This document shows positions 16,735-25,355 of a stretch of DNA of 64,000 nt, in pieces. The DNA is from CAZHON01 sp964534565 (GTDB taxonomy: Bacteria; Patescibacteriota; Gracilibacteria; Peribacterales; Peribacteraceae), in the NCBI GenBank assembly GCA_964534565.1, contig CAZHON010000001.1:248001-312000 (forward strand). Reading direction: 5' to 3'. Below the pieces are notes generated by a model. It had not been told where the DNA came from, searched no databases, and saw only the letters and a list, made by a program, of their open reading frames with translations. Each line of letters starts with the position of its first letter. Position 1 is the stretch's first letter. A program made the translations under genes and the position numbers.

Positions 16735-16754
16735 ACAATCCTGTCTTCAAAAGA

Positions 16755-16783
16755 CCGCGAGATATTCTCTCGCGGTTTTTTTT
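16755..16783 (+). terminator. Intrinsic terminator after the DoxX-like gene
   Basis: Stem CCGCGAGA...TCTCGCGG with a short loop, followed by eight T. Confidence 0.9.
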
Positions 16784-16918
16784 AATTTCTCTCATAGAAC
16801 AAAGTTTGTATTCAAGTATTTACAATTACTGTAGTCTTCCCTGGAAATAAAGTAGTATTTATAAATTTCATAAAACCTGAATTTAGAATAAAAAATGTAT
16901 TCATAAATTTTACTCTGC

Positions 16919-16924
16919 TACACT
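16919..16924 (+). promoter_or_regulatory. -10 box of the methyltransferase gene, leaderless arrangement
   Basis: CTGCTACACT followed by 7 bases and the ATG at 16932. Confidence 0.55.
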
Positions 16925-16931
16925 TCGTCGT

Positions 16932-17552
16932 ATGGATCCTCTCCTCATTGCATCGCAACTTCGCTGTCCAAGTGGAGAGATGGGAGAAGAAGTAGGAAAA
17001 AGACTTGCTGAGTTCAATGCCGATGCCAATGCGTGGACGCTCAAGCTCTTGGATATTCAACCGAATGATCATGTACTCGAAATTGGGTTTGGCCCAGGTG
17101 AAGCGATTGCAGAAGCAGCGCGACTGACTCCAGAGGGATTTGTGGCAGGGATCGATTTTTCGGAGACGATGCTTTCCATGGCAACGGAACGAAACGCACG
17201 CGCGATCATTCAGGACCGTGTGGAACTTGCACTAGGGGATGGACACGATATTCCGTATCCCGAACAATCCTTCACGAAAGTGGTTGCGATCAATGTTCTC
17301 TATTTTTGGGAGGATCTGCAAAAACCGTTGTCCGAAATTTTCCGCGTCTTACGATCTGGCGGAACGGCTGCATTCTATGTAACCGCTCAAAATAGCTGGT
17401 TACCTGGTATTGCGGAGTCCGGTGTATTCCATGATTACGCACCAGATACCATTCGCAATGCACTCAACGCTGCAGGATTTGCACAGACAAACATGCATCA
17501 TACAAAAATTCCTGAAGGAGATGCCGTCTGTATTCTTGCGAAGAAGTCTTAA
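16932..17552 (+). CDS. Class I SAM-dependent methyltransferase
   Basis: 206 residues. Motif I is VLEIGFGPGEAIAEAARL (about 49-66), followed by VAGIDFSETMLSMA (motif II), VELALGDGHDIPYPEQSF and VVAINVLYFWED, then FRVLRSGGTAAFYV. This is the UbiE/Methyltransf_11 layout for small-molecule methylation. The substrate is unknown. It converges with the Mqo-like gene and overlaps its stop by 4 bases. Confidence 0.85.
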   Translation: MDPLLIASQLRCPSGEMGEEVGKRLAEFNADANAWTLKLLDIQPNDHVLEIGFGPGEAIAEAARLTPEGFVAGIDFSETMLSMATERNARAIIQDRVELALGDGHDIPYPEQSFTKVVAINVLYFWEDLQKPLSEIFRVLRSGGTAAFYVTAQNSWLPGIAESGVFHDYAPDTIRNALNAAGFAQTNMHHTKIPEGDAVCILAKKS

Positions 17553-18877
17553 TCCACTAGCTCTTTCTGCATTCTCTCTTTCTCAAAGGTGAACTGTCCG
17601 TCGAAGAACGACATCAAGGTTTCGCTGTCACGCATAGCATTGAACAAGCACACGCTCGCACCGGGGGACGGCGTCATGTTGAAGATGATCCGATCGCCAA
17701 TAATCTTTCCTTCTCCCAGTTGCATTTCGCTCGTGCGGGTATCGACACGTTGCAGGCGCATTCCTCCAAACCCCTTTGCACGCGTAATGTCCGCCGCTGT
17801 CATACTTGGAATGATTTTGCGCACCGCTCGCAGGAACACTCGTTTTCCGATGAAGGGGATTTCGTACAGCAGGTTTTTGGCCAAGAACTTCACAATGATC
17901 TTGTCACTGAGGATTTTGACGAGGCTCCGGATAGTCGCAAAGCGCAGTAATCCTGCAGAACGGAAGTAATCGACCGATGTTCCAATGTGACCCATCTCCA
18001 TCACCGGAAAGAACTTTGCCGTGGGTCCCCAACGGGTTTTGCCCTTCACCTGCACATCGGGGTCACCGTGGACGGCGGCGAAGGGGAGTTTCTTCTGCTG
18101 AACGGTATAGACCTTTCCTCGCAGCAGTTCGTTGCTGAAGTAGAAGTTCCCCGCCACCGGAATGAGCGAGTATTCCTTTCCGTACCCAAGCGACTTTGCA
18201 AAGAGGAGGCTGTAGGCATCGGTATCGACCACCACTGCTCGTGCATGCATTGTCTGCTTGTCGGTGATGATGTCATAGCCATCATTGGTTTTCTCAAACT
18301 TCAGTACTTTCTCTCCCAGATACACATCTCCATCGGGTTTCGTGCGTTTTGCTTCACGCATGAATGATTGTGAGAGTGCCTCGAAGTCGACGGCATGGCC
18401 GCTGTCGGTATACAGCGCGATGATCTGTTCCTGTGGATCGCGGCCTTTCACTATGTTCGGTTCTACGTTGGCAATCTCGTCACGGCCGATTTTTCGAATG
18501 TCGGGGTAGAGGTCTTTGATGTCCTCATAGCGCTTTGTCAGCTCTGCAACTTCTTTCTCCCCTACGGCAAGAACCATCTTCGGCATCGTGAAGACAATTC
18601 CCTCTCTGCCCTGAGTGAGGTGCTCGACATAGCGGGGGACCATGTTCGCAGCGGGTTTGACACTCTTTGCCTTCTCGAGCGAGTAGTTGGTCTCGATGTC
18701 GCCGATGTGGAGCGTCTGACTGTTGTTGTTCGCGCCGGAGTTCACCTTTGCAAAGGCGGGGTACTTCTCGATCAGTGCGATCGATGCAATATTCGTGTAC
18801 CTCGAAAGTGTGTAGTACAGCGCAGTACCGCTGGCTCCGCCTCCAATCACCACAACGTCATAGGTCTTCTTGGTCAT
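17549..18877 (-). CDS. mqo: FAD-dependent oxidoreductase, malate:quinone oxidoreductase-like
   Basis: 442 residues. The N-terminal FAD-binding motif VVVIGGGASGTALYYTLSR is followed by LIEKYPAFAKVNSGANNNSQTLH, as in Mqo. The C-terminal part (RLQRVDTRTSEMQLGEGKII...NMTPSPGASVCLFNAMRD) matches the Mqo end where the flavin is closed. Mqo oxidises malate to oxaloacetate at the membrane and reduces quinone. It is shorter than typical Mqo (about 490-500), and a related 2-hydroxyacid oxidase is possible. Divergent from the transglutaminase-like gene, with about 50 bases between the starts. Confidence 0.75.
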   Translation of the reverse strand: MTKKTYDVVVIGGGASGTALYYTLSRYTNIASIALIEKYPAFAKVNSGANNNSQTLHIGDIETNYSLEKAKSVKPAANMVPRYVEHLTQGREGIVFTMPKMVLAVGEKEVAELTKRYEDIKDLYPDIRKIGRDEIANVEPNIVKGRDPQEQIIALYTDSGHAVDFEALSQSFMREAKRTKPDGDVYLGEKVLKFEKTNDGYDIITDKQTMHARAVVVDTDAYSLLFAKSLGYGKEYSLIPVAGNFYFSNELLRGKVYTVQQKKLPFAAVHGDPDVQVKGKTRWGPTAKFFPVMEMGHIGTSVDYFRSAGLLRFATIRSLVKILSDKIIVKFLAKNLLYEIPFIGKRVFLRAVRKIIPSMTAADITRAKGFGGMRLQRVDTRTSEMQLGEGKIIGDRIIFNMTPSPGASVCLFNAMRDSETLMSFFDGQFTFEKERMQKELVD

Positions 18878-18915
18878 GTCTCCACTCTAGTCCATTCCGT
18901 CCTCGTGCTCCATGC

Positions 18916-18921
18916 TAGACT
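18916..18921 (+). promoter_or_regulatory. -10 box of the transglutaminase-like gene, leaderless arrangement
   Basis: ATGCTAGACT, then 7 bases to the ATG at 18929. Confidence 0.5.
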
Positions 18922-18928
18922 GTGGACC

Positions 18929-19558
18929 ATGGAATCGTTCAACAAAGAAGAGCTGCGTATTCTGCGCACGCTCAAAACACCGCAGAAGATTCAGGATTTC
19001 CTCAACACACTGACTCAGAACTTTGAAGAGGATGGCGAAACATGTCGTTCACCGCGACGCGTGCTGCGCGATAGAACAGCACATTGTATGGAGGGCGCCC
19101 TCTTTGCCGCCGCCGCACTCAAGTGCATTGGATTTCCTCCACTAATCCTCCATCTTCGTTCCATCAAAGGTGATTTCGATCATGCGGTGACGGTCTTTGA
19201 GATCGATGGTTGCTATGGAGCAATAGGGAAAACGAATCATGGAGTGTTGCGCTACCGCGAGCCTGTCTACAAATCGATGCGCGAACTTGCGATGTCGTTC
19301 TTCCACGAATACTTTCTCGATGATGGCACCAAGACGATGCGTTCCTATGCAGGACCCATCGATCTCTCTCGATTCGACAAGAGGGGATGGGAAACAGCGG
19401 AAGAAGACCTGTGGTATATCCAGGATTTTCTCGAATCGGCAAAGAACGTTCCTCTGCTGACGCCCAAGCAAATACAAGGACTTCGAAAAGCAGATCTGAT
19501 CGAACGCGCAATGGGCCAACTGACAGAGTGGGGAAAAACCGAATTAAGAACAAAATAA
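18929..19558 (+). CDS. Transglutaminase-like domain protein
   Basis: 209 residues. AHCMEGALFAAAALKCIGFPP carries a Cys (C53) at the start of a helix, followed by DFDHAVTVFEIDGCYGAIG with His85 and an Asp about nine residues on, the Cys-His-Asp order of transglutaminase/cysteine-protease folds. The rest is helical. It has no signal peptide and so is cytosolic. The substrate is unknown. The start is set by the leaderless -10 box; upstream in-frame codons overlap the divergent gene. Confidence 0.65.
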   Translation: MESFNKEELRILRTLKTPQKIQDFLNTLTQNFEEDGETCRSPRRVLRDRTAHCMEGALFAAAALKCIGFPPLILHLRSIKGDFDHAVTVFEIDGCYGAIGKTNHGVLRYREPVYKSMRELAMSFFHEYFLDDGTKTMRSYAGPIDLSRFDKRGWETAEEDLWYIQDFLESAKNVPLLTPKQIQGLRKADLIERAMGQLTEWGKTELRTK

Positions 19559-19605
19559 GTGATCAAAATAAATGGCTAAAAATAGGGCTCTATAAATTCA
19601 AACAC

Positions 19606-19642
19606 GACCAAAGACCCACCAGTTACGATGGGTCTGTTGGTC
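19606..19642. repeat. Strong hairpin between convergent genes
   Basis: GACCAAAGACCCA against TGGGTCTGTTGGTC, a stem of 13 bp with one bulge. No U-run follows on either strand, so the terminator function is uncertain. Confidence 0.5.
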
Positions 19643-19674
19643 CTTCTAGATCTCAGCGGAAGGTGCCCTCGTTG

Positions 19675-20457
19675 TTAGACGAGGATGCCTGTTTTCACTT
19701 GGGCCGCAAGGCCCGGGTCGACACTCAGCGAGGTACGTGCGATGACGAATAACTCCCCATTGATTCGTCCATCACGGACGACACCGTCAATGGTGGCTCG
19801 GTAGAATGTACCGTCGACTCCAGCATACGTAATTTGCTGCAGTCGAATGTTGTTTCCGGTCAGGACAGTGCGTCCTGTTGCCGGATACACCAGAGTCGCA
19901 AATTTGTAGCTTGCGAACGAGTCTCGATACACAACATCGATCGCTGTGGACTGACACAACTTGTCCTGATCCGTGCCATTGGCGTAGATGACATCGCGCT
20001 CGTAGTCGTTGCCGGCGAAGATGTAGTCATCGCCGCCTCCGATTGCATAGAAGACATCTGCACCAAGACCGCCGTCCAAGTAGTCGGAGGTTCGTTGGCC
20101 GCCGTAGAGAGTGTCGTTACCCTCTTCGCCGCTTAGCGATGCGCCGCTGTCTCCACCGATGAGGGTGTCGTTACCCCATCCGCCAAAGACAGACTCCAAC
20201 GGACCTTTCACACCCCTTGAATCGAAGACATCATTACCATCCTGCAATTGGACATTCATGCCGAGCACGCTCGATGTGGGGAACAACCACCGACCACCGG
20301 AATTATCGGTAATCTGCAGTTGCGCACCTACATTGCGAACCGTCACAACGTCATTTGCCGGCGAGCCCTGGTAGTACACATACTGTCCAATCTGCACCGC
20401 ACTTGTCAGTGCTAGACGCTCCTCAAGACAATCAAAAAGCAGCTTCCGTGAATTCAT
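19675..20457 (-). CDS. Secreted RTX-like calcium-binding repeat protein with LEPR-like N-terminus
   Basis: 260 residues. The N-terminus MNSRKLLFDCLEERLALTS resembles the LEPR/CLE-R-L sorting-type leader abundant in Planctomycetes surface proteins rather than a normal signal peptide. The centre has hemolysin-type nonapeptides (GGWGNDTLIGG, GEEGNDTLYGG, GGLGADVFYAIGGGDDYIFAGN), which bind Ca2+ in a beta-roll. The C-terminal part lacks repeats. Start chosen at 20457 because GAGGTG lies about 6 bases before it. A TTGACA promoter lies upstream at 20540-20567. Confidence 0.75.
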   Translation of the reverse strand: MNSRKLLFDCLEERLALTSAVQIGQYVYYQGSPANDVVTVRNVGAQLQITDNSGGRWLFPTSSVLGMNVQLQDGNDVFDSRGVKGPLESVFGGWGNDTLIGGDSGASLSGEEGNDTLYGGQRTSDYLDGGLGADVFYAIGGGDDYIFAGNDYERDVIYANGTDQDKLCQSTAIDVVYRDSFASYKFATLVYPATGRTVLTGNNIRLQQITYAGVDGTFYRATIDGVVRDGRINGELFVIARTSLSVDPGLAAQVKTGILV

Positions 20458-20539
20458 GGAACACCTCACATGGGTTTTTGTTCAGTTCCTTCCGCCGTCG
20501 ATGGAAAGGACCTGGCATATCGAAATGACATGCTAGTGT

Positions 20540-20567
20540 AAAATATACTAAATGTGTTTTTTGTCAA
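20540..20567 (-). promoter_or_regulatory. Promoter of the RTX-like gene
   Basis: On the minus strand TTGACA (complement of 20562-20567), 16 bases, TATTTT (complement of 20540-20545), leaving a leader of about 75 bases with a Shine-Dalgarno, unlike the leaderless genes around it. Confidence 0.55.
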
Positions 20568-20646
20568 TTATTATCTCTTTCTCAAATACAAAGAAAGGAG
20601 ACGCAAAGTGCGTCTCCGATCCCTCTTTGTAGAGTCTCTCTTCTGC

Positions 20647-21066
20647 TTACCCGTACATCTTCAGTTGAACCTTTTCTTCCCGAAAGGATGAATTGCCCAA
20701 CGTGAAGTCACTACTGAGTAACGCGAAGGTATCATGCACGGTGTATGTAATATCCGGAGCCGTGCCGTCTTCTCGGTGCCAGACATCCCATCGCAATGTG
20801 TACGGCGAGAAGACGATCTGTGCCGTTCGAATGAAGATGAAGATTCCCGGCTGAGATGGAACCTTCGTTTCCGCCCATCCTTTTGAGAGGCTGTATCGTA
20901 GGTCTGCCAACGGGACGGGTACTTTGAGTTCGCCCAGCCATTTTCCTACTCCTTTTTGCACGCTGAGCTGCAAGCGAAGATTGCCGGTTTCATCGTCGAG
21001 ACAATCGAGACGGTTGAATTTTCCGAGTCCGGGGTTCGAATTCCAAAGATTCGTAGGGAGGGCCAT
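20647..21066 (-). CDS. Protein of unknown function
   Basis: 139 residues from MALPTNLWNSNPGLGKFNRL. The sequence is beta-strand rich with many aromatics (RLQLSVQKGVGKWLGELKVPVPLADLRYSL, FIFIRTAQIVFSPYTLRWDVWH). No signal peptide. No family is recognised. TATAAG ends 12 bases before this ATG on the minus strand; an in-frame ATG at 21096 is the alternative start. Confidence 0.6.
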   Translation of the reverse strand: MALPTNLWNSNPGLGKFNRLDCLDDETGNLRLQLSVQKGVGKWLGELKVPVPLADLRYSLSKGWAETKVPSQPGIFIFIRTAQIVFSPYTLRWDVWHREDGTAPDITYTVHDTFALLSSDFTLGNSSFREEKVQLKMYG

Positions 21067-21317
21067 GAGCGTAGTGTCCTTATAGAAGAGAAACATTGAT
21101 TACAGAGAGGGAAGCCAATCCCTCTACTTGAAGAATTAGCTGTCTCTCTGCAGAAACGCGATGATGAAAAGAAGCGAAGTGGAAAACTCTATACCTGCAA
21201 ACTCCTCAAATCTATAAAGTTTTTCATTGTCTTCCTAGAGAGAGAAAGATTGTATACAATAATTGATCAATAGTTCGTCTCTCATACAATTTCTTCGCTC
21301 CATACCTCATCCAACGC

Positions 21318-21323
21318 TATACT
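21318..21323 (+). promoter_or_regulatory. -10 box of trhO, leaderless arrangement
   Basis: ACGCTATACT followed by 8 bases and the ATG at 21332. Confidence 0.6.
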
Positions 21324-21331
21324 CCCGTTCG

Positions 21332-22213
21332 ATGAATACACCTGTCGTCATCACCGCCTGCTACGTCTTCGTTCCCTTCACAGAGGAGCGATTGAAAACG
21401 TTGCAGCAGGAATTGAAGACATTCGGGCAGCAGAATGAAATGCGCGGCCTTGTTCTCATTGCCTCCGAGGGACTCAATGGAACAGTCGCAGGGGGCGCAG
21501 AGGCGATTATGAATTGGAAAAAGAAAGTGACGGAACTGTGTGGAGAAACAATCTTCAAAGACAGTTCCGCAGACCACATGGTGTTCCGTCGTTGGTCCGT
21601 GAAGATCAAGCCGGAGATCGTTGCACTCAAGAAAGATGTCCACCCAAACGGCAAGCACAAGCACCTGACTCCTGCGGAATGGAACGAAGCAATGGAGAAG
21701 GGTGACGCGATCATCATCGACACACGCAATGATTACGAAGTGGCGATTGGAAAATTCGAAGGAGCGATTGATCCCAAAATCAAAAGCTTCCATGAATTTC
21801 CGGAGTACGTTGAGAAGATGGAGTTCCCGAAGGATAAGAAGTTCCTCATCTACTGCACAGGAGGAATTCGTTGTGAGAAAGCATTGCTGCAAATGGAGAA
21901 GCAGGGGTATGAAAATGTGTATCAGTTGGAGGGAGGAATCCTTGGATACCTTCAGCAATTCCCTGAGCAGAAATTTGAGGGAGAGTGCTTTGTGTTCGAT
22001 CACAGAGTTTCCGTTGATCAAAAGCTTCATCCCTCACAGACGTATGGCATGTGTCCTCACTGTGGGAATCCCGGGGATCAATTGATCAAGTGCTTCTGTG
22101 GTAAAGAACAAAAAGTGTGTACAAGTTGTTTGGCTCAGGAAAGGGCTCGAACGTGTTCCAAGAACTGTGCGCATCATTACGAAAAGCGCCACGTCACATC
22201 ACAAGTAGGGTAA
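21332..22213 (+). CDS. trhO: tRNA uridine-34 hydroxylase TrhO (rhodanese family)
   Basis: 293 residues. The N-terminal region matches UPF0176 (GLVLIASEGLNGTVAG). A rhodanese domain follows with IIIDTRNDYEVAIGKFEGAI and the active-site loop YCTGGIRCEKA, whose Cys is essential. The C-terminus has a Cys-rich tail (CPHCG, CFCGKEQKVCTSC, CSKNC). TrhO hydroxylates U34 of certain tRNAs to ho5U using O2. The start was set by the -10 box; an upstream ATG at 21263 lies before the promoter. Confidence 0.92.
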   Translation: MNTPVVITACYVFVPFTEERLKTLQQELKTFGQQNEMRGLVLIASEGLNGTVAGGAEAIMNWKKKVTELCGETIFKDSSADHMVFRRWSVKIKPEIVALKKDVHPNGKHKHLTPAEWNEAMEKGDAIIIDTRNDYEVAIGKFEGAIDPKIKSFHEFPEYVEKMEFPKDKKFLIYCTGGIRCEKALLQMEKQGYENVYQLEGGILGYLQQFPEQKFEGECFVFDHRVSVDQKLHPSQTYGMCPHCGNPGDQLIKCFCGKEQKVCTSCLAQERARTCSKNCAHHYEKRHVTSQVG

Positions 22214-22232
22214 ACGTACCGAATGCAGGATA

Positions 22233-22261
22233 TTGACTAAAATAAATATTTAAAGTATAAT
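22233..22261 (+). promoter_or_regulatory. Near-consensus sigma70 promoter
   Basis: TTGACT, 17 bases, TATAAT, the closest match to the housekeeping consensus in the window. It serves the small gene at 22290 with a leader of about 20 bases. Confidence 0.8.
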
Positions 22262-22289
22262 ACTAATTAATCTCATACCCACTTCAACT

Positions 22290-22580
22290 ATGGTAAACGA
22301 GTTCAACGACCCGCCTAAGTATGCACCTTCCCCCGAAGAAATGCGGGGAAACGATTCGGTAGAGAGCAGCGCAGCAGTCCATATTGAAGGTCAAAGAACG
22401 CATCAACATTCTCAAATGAGCGCACTTGGCGTGTTCGATGATAACGGTATGACACAGCTTGAAAAAGAACGCCTTACCGTCCTCACGGAACGCGAGAGGC
22501 AAAATGGAGAATTGAGTTATTCTGAACAGCAAGAAAAAAGTGCATTGGAGGAATTGCAGCACTACACACAGGCAGCGTAA
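22290..22580 (+). CDS. Small acidic hydrophilic protein of unknown function
   Basis: 96 residues, no membrane segment. The N-terminal half is Pro/Ser-rich and probably disordered (NEFNDPPKYAPSPEEM); the C-terminal half is helical and rich in Glu/Gln (LTVLTERERQNGELSYSEQQEKSALEELQ). The strong promoter just upstream suggests high expression. No family is recognised. It abuts the convergent acyltransferase gene with no bases between the stops. Confidence 0.7.
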   Translation: MVNEFNDPPKYAPSPEEMRGNDSVESSAAVHIEGQRTHQHSQMSALGVFDDNGMTQLEKERLTVLTERERQNGELSYSEQQEKSALEELQHYTQAA

Positions 22581-23624
22581 TCACCACGCTTGAACCTTGC
22601 TTTGCATGTAGTGTGAACTGCTGTGCAGGAATCGTTTTTCGATGAGGTGCCATGACAGAAGCCCGAACACGGGGACGAGCAGGAGTGCCGAAGTCACCAG
22701 ACGGAAGGTGTCGCCCGCAGGCAGAAGAAGCACCAGCGTTTGAATGACGGGGAAGTGATAGATGTAAATCGAGTAGGACAGATCGCCGAACCTGCTCGCG
22801 TTGCCGAGGTAGGGGATTCCCGATGCGAGGAAGACGACAATCACCGAGAGTGCGAGCGGGAGAAGTGCCGGGAGGGGGAACCAGTGATTCGCAATCTCGA
22901 TCAGAATGGCAGCCGCCAAGAATGCGTATCTATAGCGGAAAAACAGATGATAGAAGTAGTAGAGCAATGCTCCTCCGACAAAGAACATCATCTGCCCAGG
23001 GAATTGTCGTGCGGTCGTATCGTCTCCATGTGATGTGAAGTACTGCACGTACATATAGGAGAGTATGTACAGCACCGCCAGCGTGGGGATTTTACCCACT
23101 CTTCTCAACACCCACACGATCAGCGGAACACAGATGTAAAAGAGTGCCTCGACCTGCAGTGTCCACAGTGCACCATTCACTGCCGTGAATTTGTTCGTTT
23201 CAAACACTCCCGGCAATGTCCATTGATGACCATTGAGGAAGAAAAGGTTGAAGAAGATGAAACGGAAGAAATCCTTTGCATGGAAATATGCCTGTGGTGC
23301 CAATGTAGAGACGAGACAGAGAGCAACTGCGCACAGTAAAATGTTGGTCGCATAACCAGGGTACAAGCGGCGAATGCGCTTTTCGGCGTACGTTCGAAGA
23401 GAGGTTGAGCGTTCGTAGCTCATGAAGATGAGGAACCCACTGATCACGAAAAACCCCTGCACCGCTCTCCCTGAACTGAGGAACAGATACGAAAGAGAGA
23501 CGGGAATCACCTTGATCGCCATGTTTCCCGAGAGTTCGTATAAATGCGTCACTGCGACTGTGACTGCAAACAGCAAGCGCAGAAGATCGAAGTTATTGTT
23601 CCGCGGCAGGTTGTGTTCGGTCAT
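22581..23624 (-). CDS. Acyltransferase 3 family membrane protein (OafA/YrhL-like)
   Basis: 347 residues with about ten membrane helices. Begins MTEHNLPRNNNFDLLRLLFAVTVAVTHLYE, where the family's R-x(n)-H signature is met by LLRLLFAVTVAVTH; FFVISGFLIFMSY is the second hallmark, and the last helices read LSYSIYIYHFPVIQTLV. These enzymes O-acylate surface glycans or lipids at the cytoplasmic membrane. The acceptor is unknown. Confidence 0.9.
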   Translation of the reverse strand: MTEHNLPRNNNFDLLRLLFAVTVAVTHLYELSGNMAIKVIPVSLSYLFLSSGRAVQGFFVISGFLIFMSYERSTSLRTYAEKRIRRLYPGYATNILLCAVALCLVSTLAPQAYFHAKDFFRFIFFNLFFLNGHQWTLPGVFETNKFTAVNGALWTLQVEALFYICVPLIVWVLRRVGKIPTLAVLYILSYMYVQYFTSHGDDTTARQFPGQMMFFVGGALLYYFYHLFFRYRYAFLAAAILIEIANHWFPLPALLPLALSVIVVFLASGIPYLGNASRFGDLSYSIYIYHFPVIQTLVLLLPAGDTFRLVTSALLLVPVFGLLSWHLIEKRFLHSSSHYMQSKVQAW

Positions 23625-23843
23625 GGCCTTCAGGCTAGGAGAAATCGACTCGAAGGGGAAGTACCAAGAAGAGAGGGGATATCGCACAAGTAGGACATCC
23701 ACCTCTCGCAGTCTCAAACGACAGTTTCCGTGCCTTCTTACAGATTGCACGAATTGACGATTTTACAAAAAAGAACGATACTATTCGTCCTCTTTTTTTG
23801 AGAGGAAATTCGCTCTTCGTGAAAACATAGTCGGAGTACTTCG

Positions 23844-24239
23844 ATGAAATCCATATTCAGATTTTCGTTCGGGTCGTTCGTGAACATCGTCACGTTGATC
23901 ATTATCTTTCTTTCGATTCGTTTGTACGACAGTCAGACCGTTATATACGTCTCACTGTTTGCAGTCGCAGCAGGATCTCTTCTCAAGGATCTGTGGTGCA
24001 GAAAGAAAATCGATCTCCTTGAAGGAGAAATGAAAAAATTGCGCAAGGACTTTGAAGAGACGAATGCACTTGCGAATGCAGAATTCAGAGAAAAATGTCT
24101 CTTAGCTGAGAAACTGTATGCCGCAGAGCAGCTCCATCTCTTGCAGATGCGAGAGATGGCAGCGATCAATAGTTTTCAACGAAGACGAATAGAGGGATTC
24201 GAAAAACACGTGTACGGATCATTGCTCCAACAACCATGA
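23844..24239 (+). CDS. Small membrane protein with coiled-coil tail
   Basis: 131 residues. Two hydrophobic segments (about 11-25 and 32-47) form a hairpin in the membrane, followed by a long charged helix (KKIDLLEGEMKKLRKDFEETNALANAEFREK) likely to be a cytoplasmic coiled coil. GGAG lies 9 bases upstream of the ATG. No family is recognised. Confidence 0.65.
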   Translation: MKSIFRFSFGSFVNIVTLIIIFLSIRLYDSQTVIYVSLFAVAAGSLLKDLWCRKKIDLLEGEMKKLRKDFEETNALANAEFREKCLLAEKLYAAEQLHLLQMREMAAINSFQRRRIEGFEKHVYGSLLQQP

Positions 24240-24244
24240 AGAGT

Positions 24245-24275
24245 GAAGAGGCCTTGCACGTCGCACGGCCTCTTC
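24245..24275. terminator. Hairpin between convergent genes
   Basis: GAAGAGGCC (24245-24253) pairs with GGCCTCTTC (24267-24275). It overlaps the sigma factor stop codon and may end transcription from both sides; the U-tract is poor. Confidence 0.45.
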
Positions 24276-25293
24276 AGCGCGATTCACCTTCTTCGTTATC
24301 AGCAAATTCTGCCAATGCGGGGTTCTTTCGCAGGGCGCGTTTGATTTTGCCAATGAGTTGTTTCGTGCGTTCTTTTGTCCATTTTCGTTCGTCCTCTCCG
24401 CGGTTTTCATTCATAAATTCGGCGACTGCTTTGGGATCTCTTGGCGTTCCATCGTGAAGCCCGCTTGAAACGGAGAAGAGTCGAATGTGCTCTTCGGAAA
24501 TTCCGGGGACATTCTGCAGTGCCAGTCTGATCTGTTGCATCGTTTCCTCTCGATGCAATTCCACATCATTCTTGGGCGTATTTTTATCAGGCAAAACGTC
24601 TGCAAACGTTCCTCCTTCTGGATCTTTTCCGATGGGAGCATTCATTGTCTTTGGTTTTTTCTGCTTCAAAAGCAGTTCTACTTCTTCCTCAGATATTTCC
24701 ATCTTCTTCGCTAACCATTTCACTGATGGTTTTTCATTGTCATGATTTTTTTGAAACTGCTCTTTCAAACGACGAAGCGTATACAGCATTTTGACTTTGT
24801 GTACCGGAATACGAATTTCGTTTCCGGTATTTGCAAGCCCTCGGGTGATTGCCTGACGAATCCACCACACCGCATACGTGGACAGTTTGAATCCGCGTTG
24901 GTATTCAAACTTATCAACTGCTCGAATGAGCCCCACATTTCCTTCAGAGACCAGATCGACGAAATCTAATCCGAGATTACGGTAACGCTTTGCAACGTGC
25001 ACGACGAGTCGCTGGTTGGAAACAATTAACATTCCACGAGCCTTCGCGTCTCCCTCAGCCGCCGCTTTCGCCAATCCTCTTTCCTCTTCTGGGGTAAGAA
25101 TAGGTGCTGCGCAGAGCGCATTCATCATCATCGTGATTCCGTCGAGTTTTGCGTCTTTTCCCAGGTGATCCAACAAAAATTCTTTTCGTAAATCATCGTG
25201 CTCAATGTCTTCCTCCGCTTCTTTCAGCTCTGTGTCGTCGGGTTCAAAAGAATCCCACGCGAGGTCGCCGTTTTCTTGAGGAGTTTCTGTCAT
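24274..25293 (-). CDS. RNA polymerase sigma-70 family factor, principal type with divergent region 4
   Basis: 339 residues. Regions 1.2-2 are well conserved (LIVSNQRLVVHVAKRYRNLGLDFVDLVSEGNVGLIRAVDKFEYQRGFKLSTYAVWWIRQAITR), with NTGNEIRIPVH as region 3.0, so it should recognise a standard -10. Region 4 (HIRLFSVSSGLHDGTPRDPKAVAEFMNENRGEDERKWTKERTKQLIGKIKRALR) keeps the start and the HTH but carries about ten extra residues between the two helices. This may relate to the weak -35 boxes seen here. A hairpin sits directly upstream of the ATG. Confidence 0.9.
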   Translation of the reverse strand: MTETPQENGDLAWDSFEPDDTELKEAEEDIEHDDLRKEFLLDHLGKDAKLDGITMMMNALCAAPILTPEEERGLAKAAAEGDAKARGMLIVSNQRLVVHVAKRYRNLGLDFVDLVSEGNVGLIRAVDKFEYQRGFKLSTYAVWWIRQAITRGLANTGNEIRIPVHKVKMLYTLRRLKEQFQKNHDNEKPSVKWLAKKMEISEEEVELLLKQKKPKTMNAPIGKDPEGGTFADVLPDKNTPKNDVELHREETMQQIRLALQNVPGISEEHIRLFSVSSGLHDGTPRDPKAVAEFMNENRGEDERKWTKERTKQLIGKIKRALRKNPALAEFADNEEGESR

Positions 25294-25295
25294 AG

Positions 25296-25331
25296 AAAAG
25301 GCCTCACTCTAACACAGAGTAAGGCCTTTTT
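25296..25331. terminator. Bidirectional hairpin directly upstream of the sigma factor start
   Basis: AAAAGGCCTCACTCT pairs with AGAGTAAGGCCTTTT, loop AACAC. T-runs flank both sides. On the minus strand it ends transcription of the small membrane gene and lies only 2-3 bases before the sigma ATG, so it could act as an attenuator or mask translation. Confidence 0.7.
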
Positions 25332-25355
25332 ATAGGTTCAAAACAGAAAAATGGA

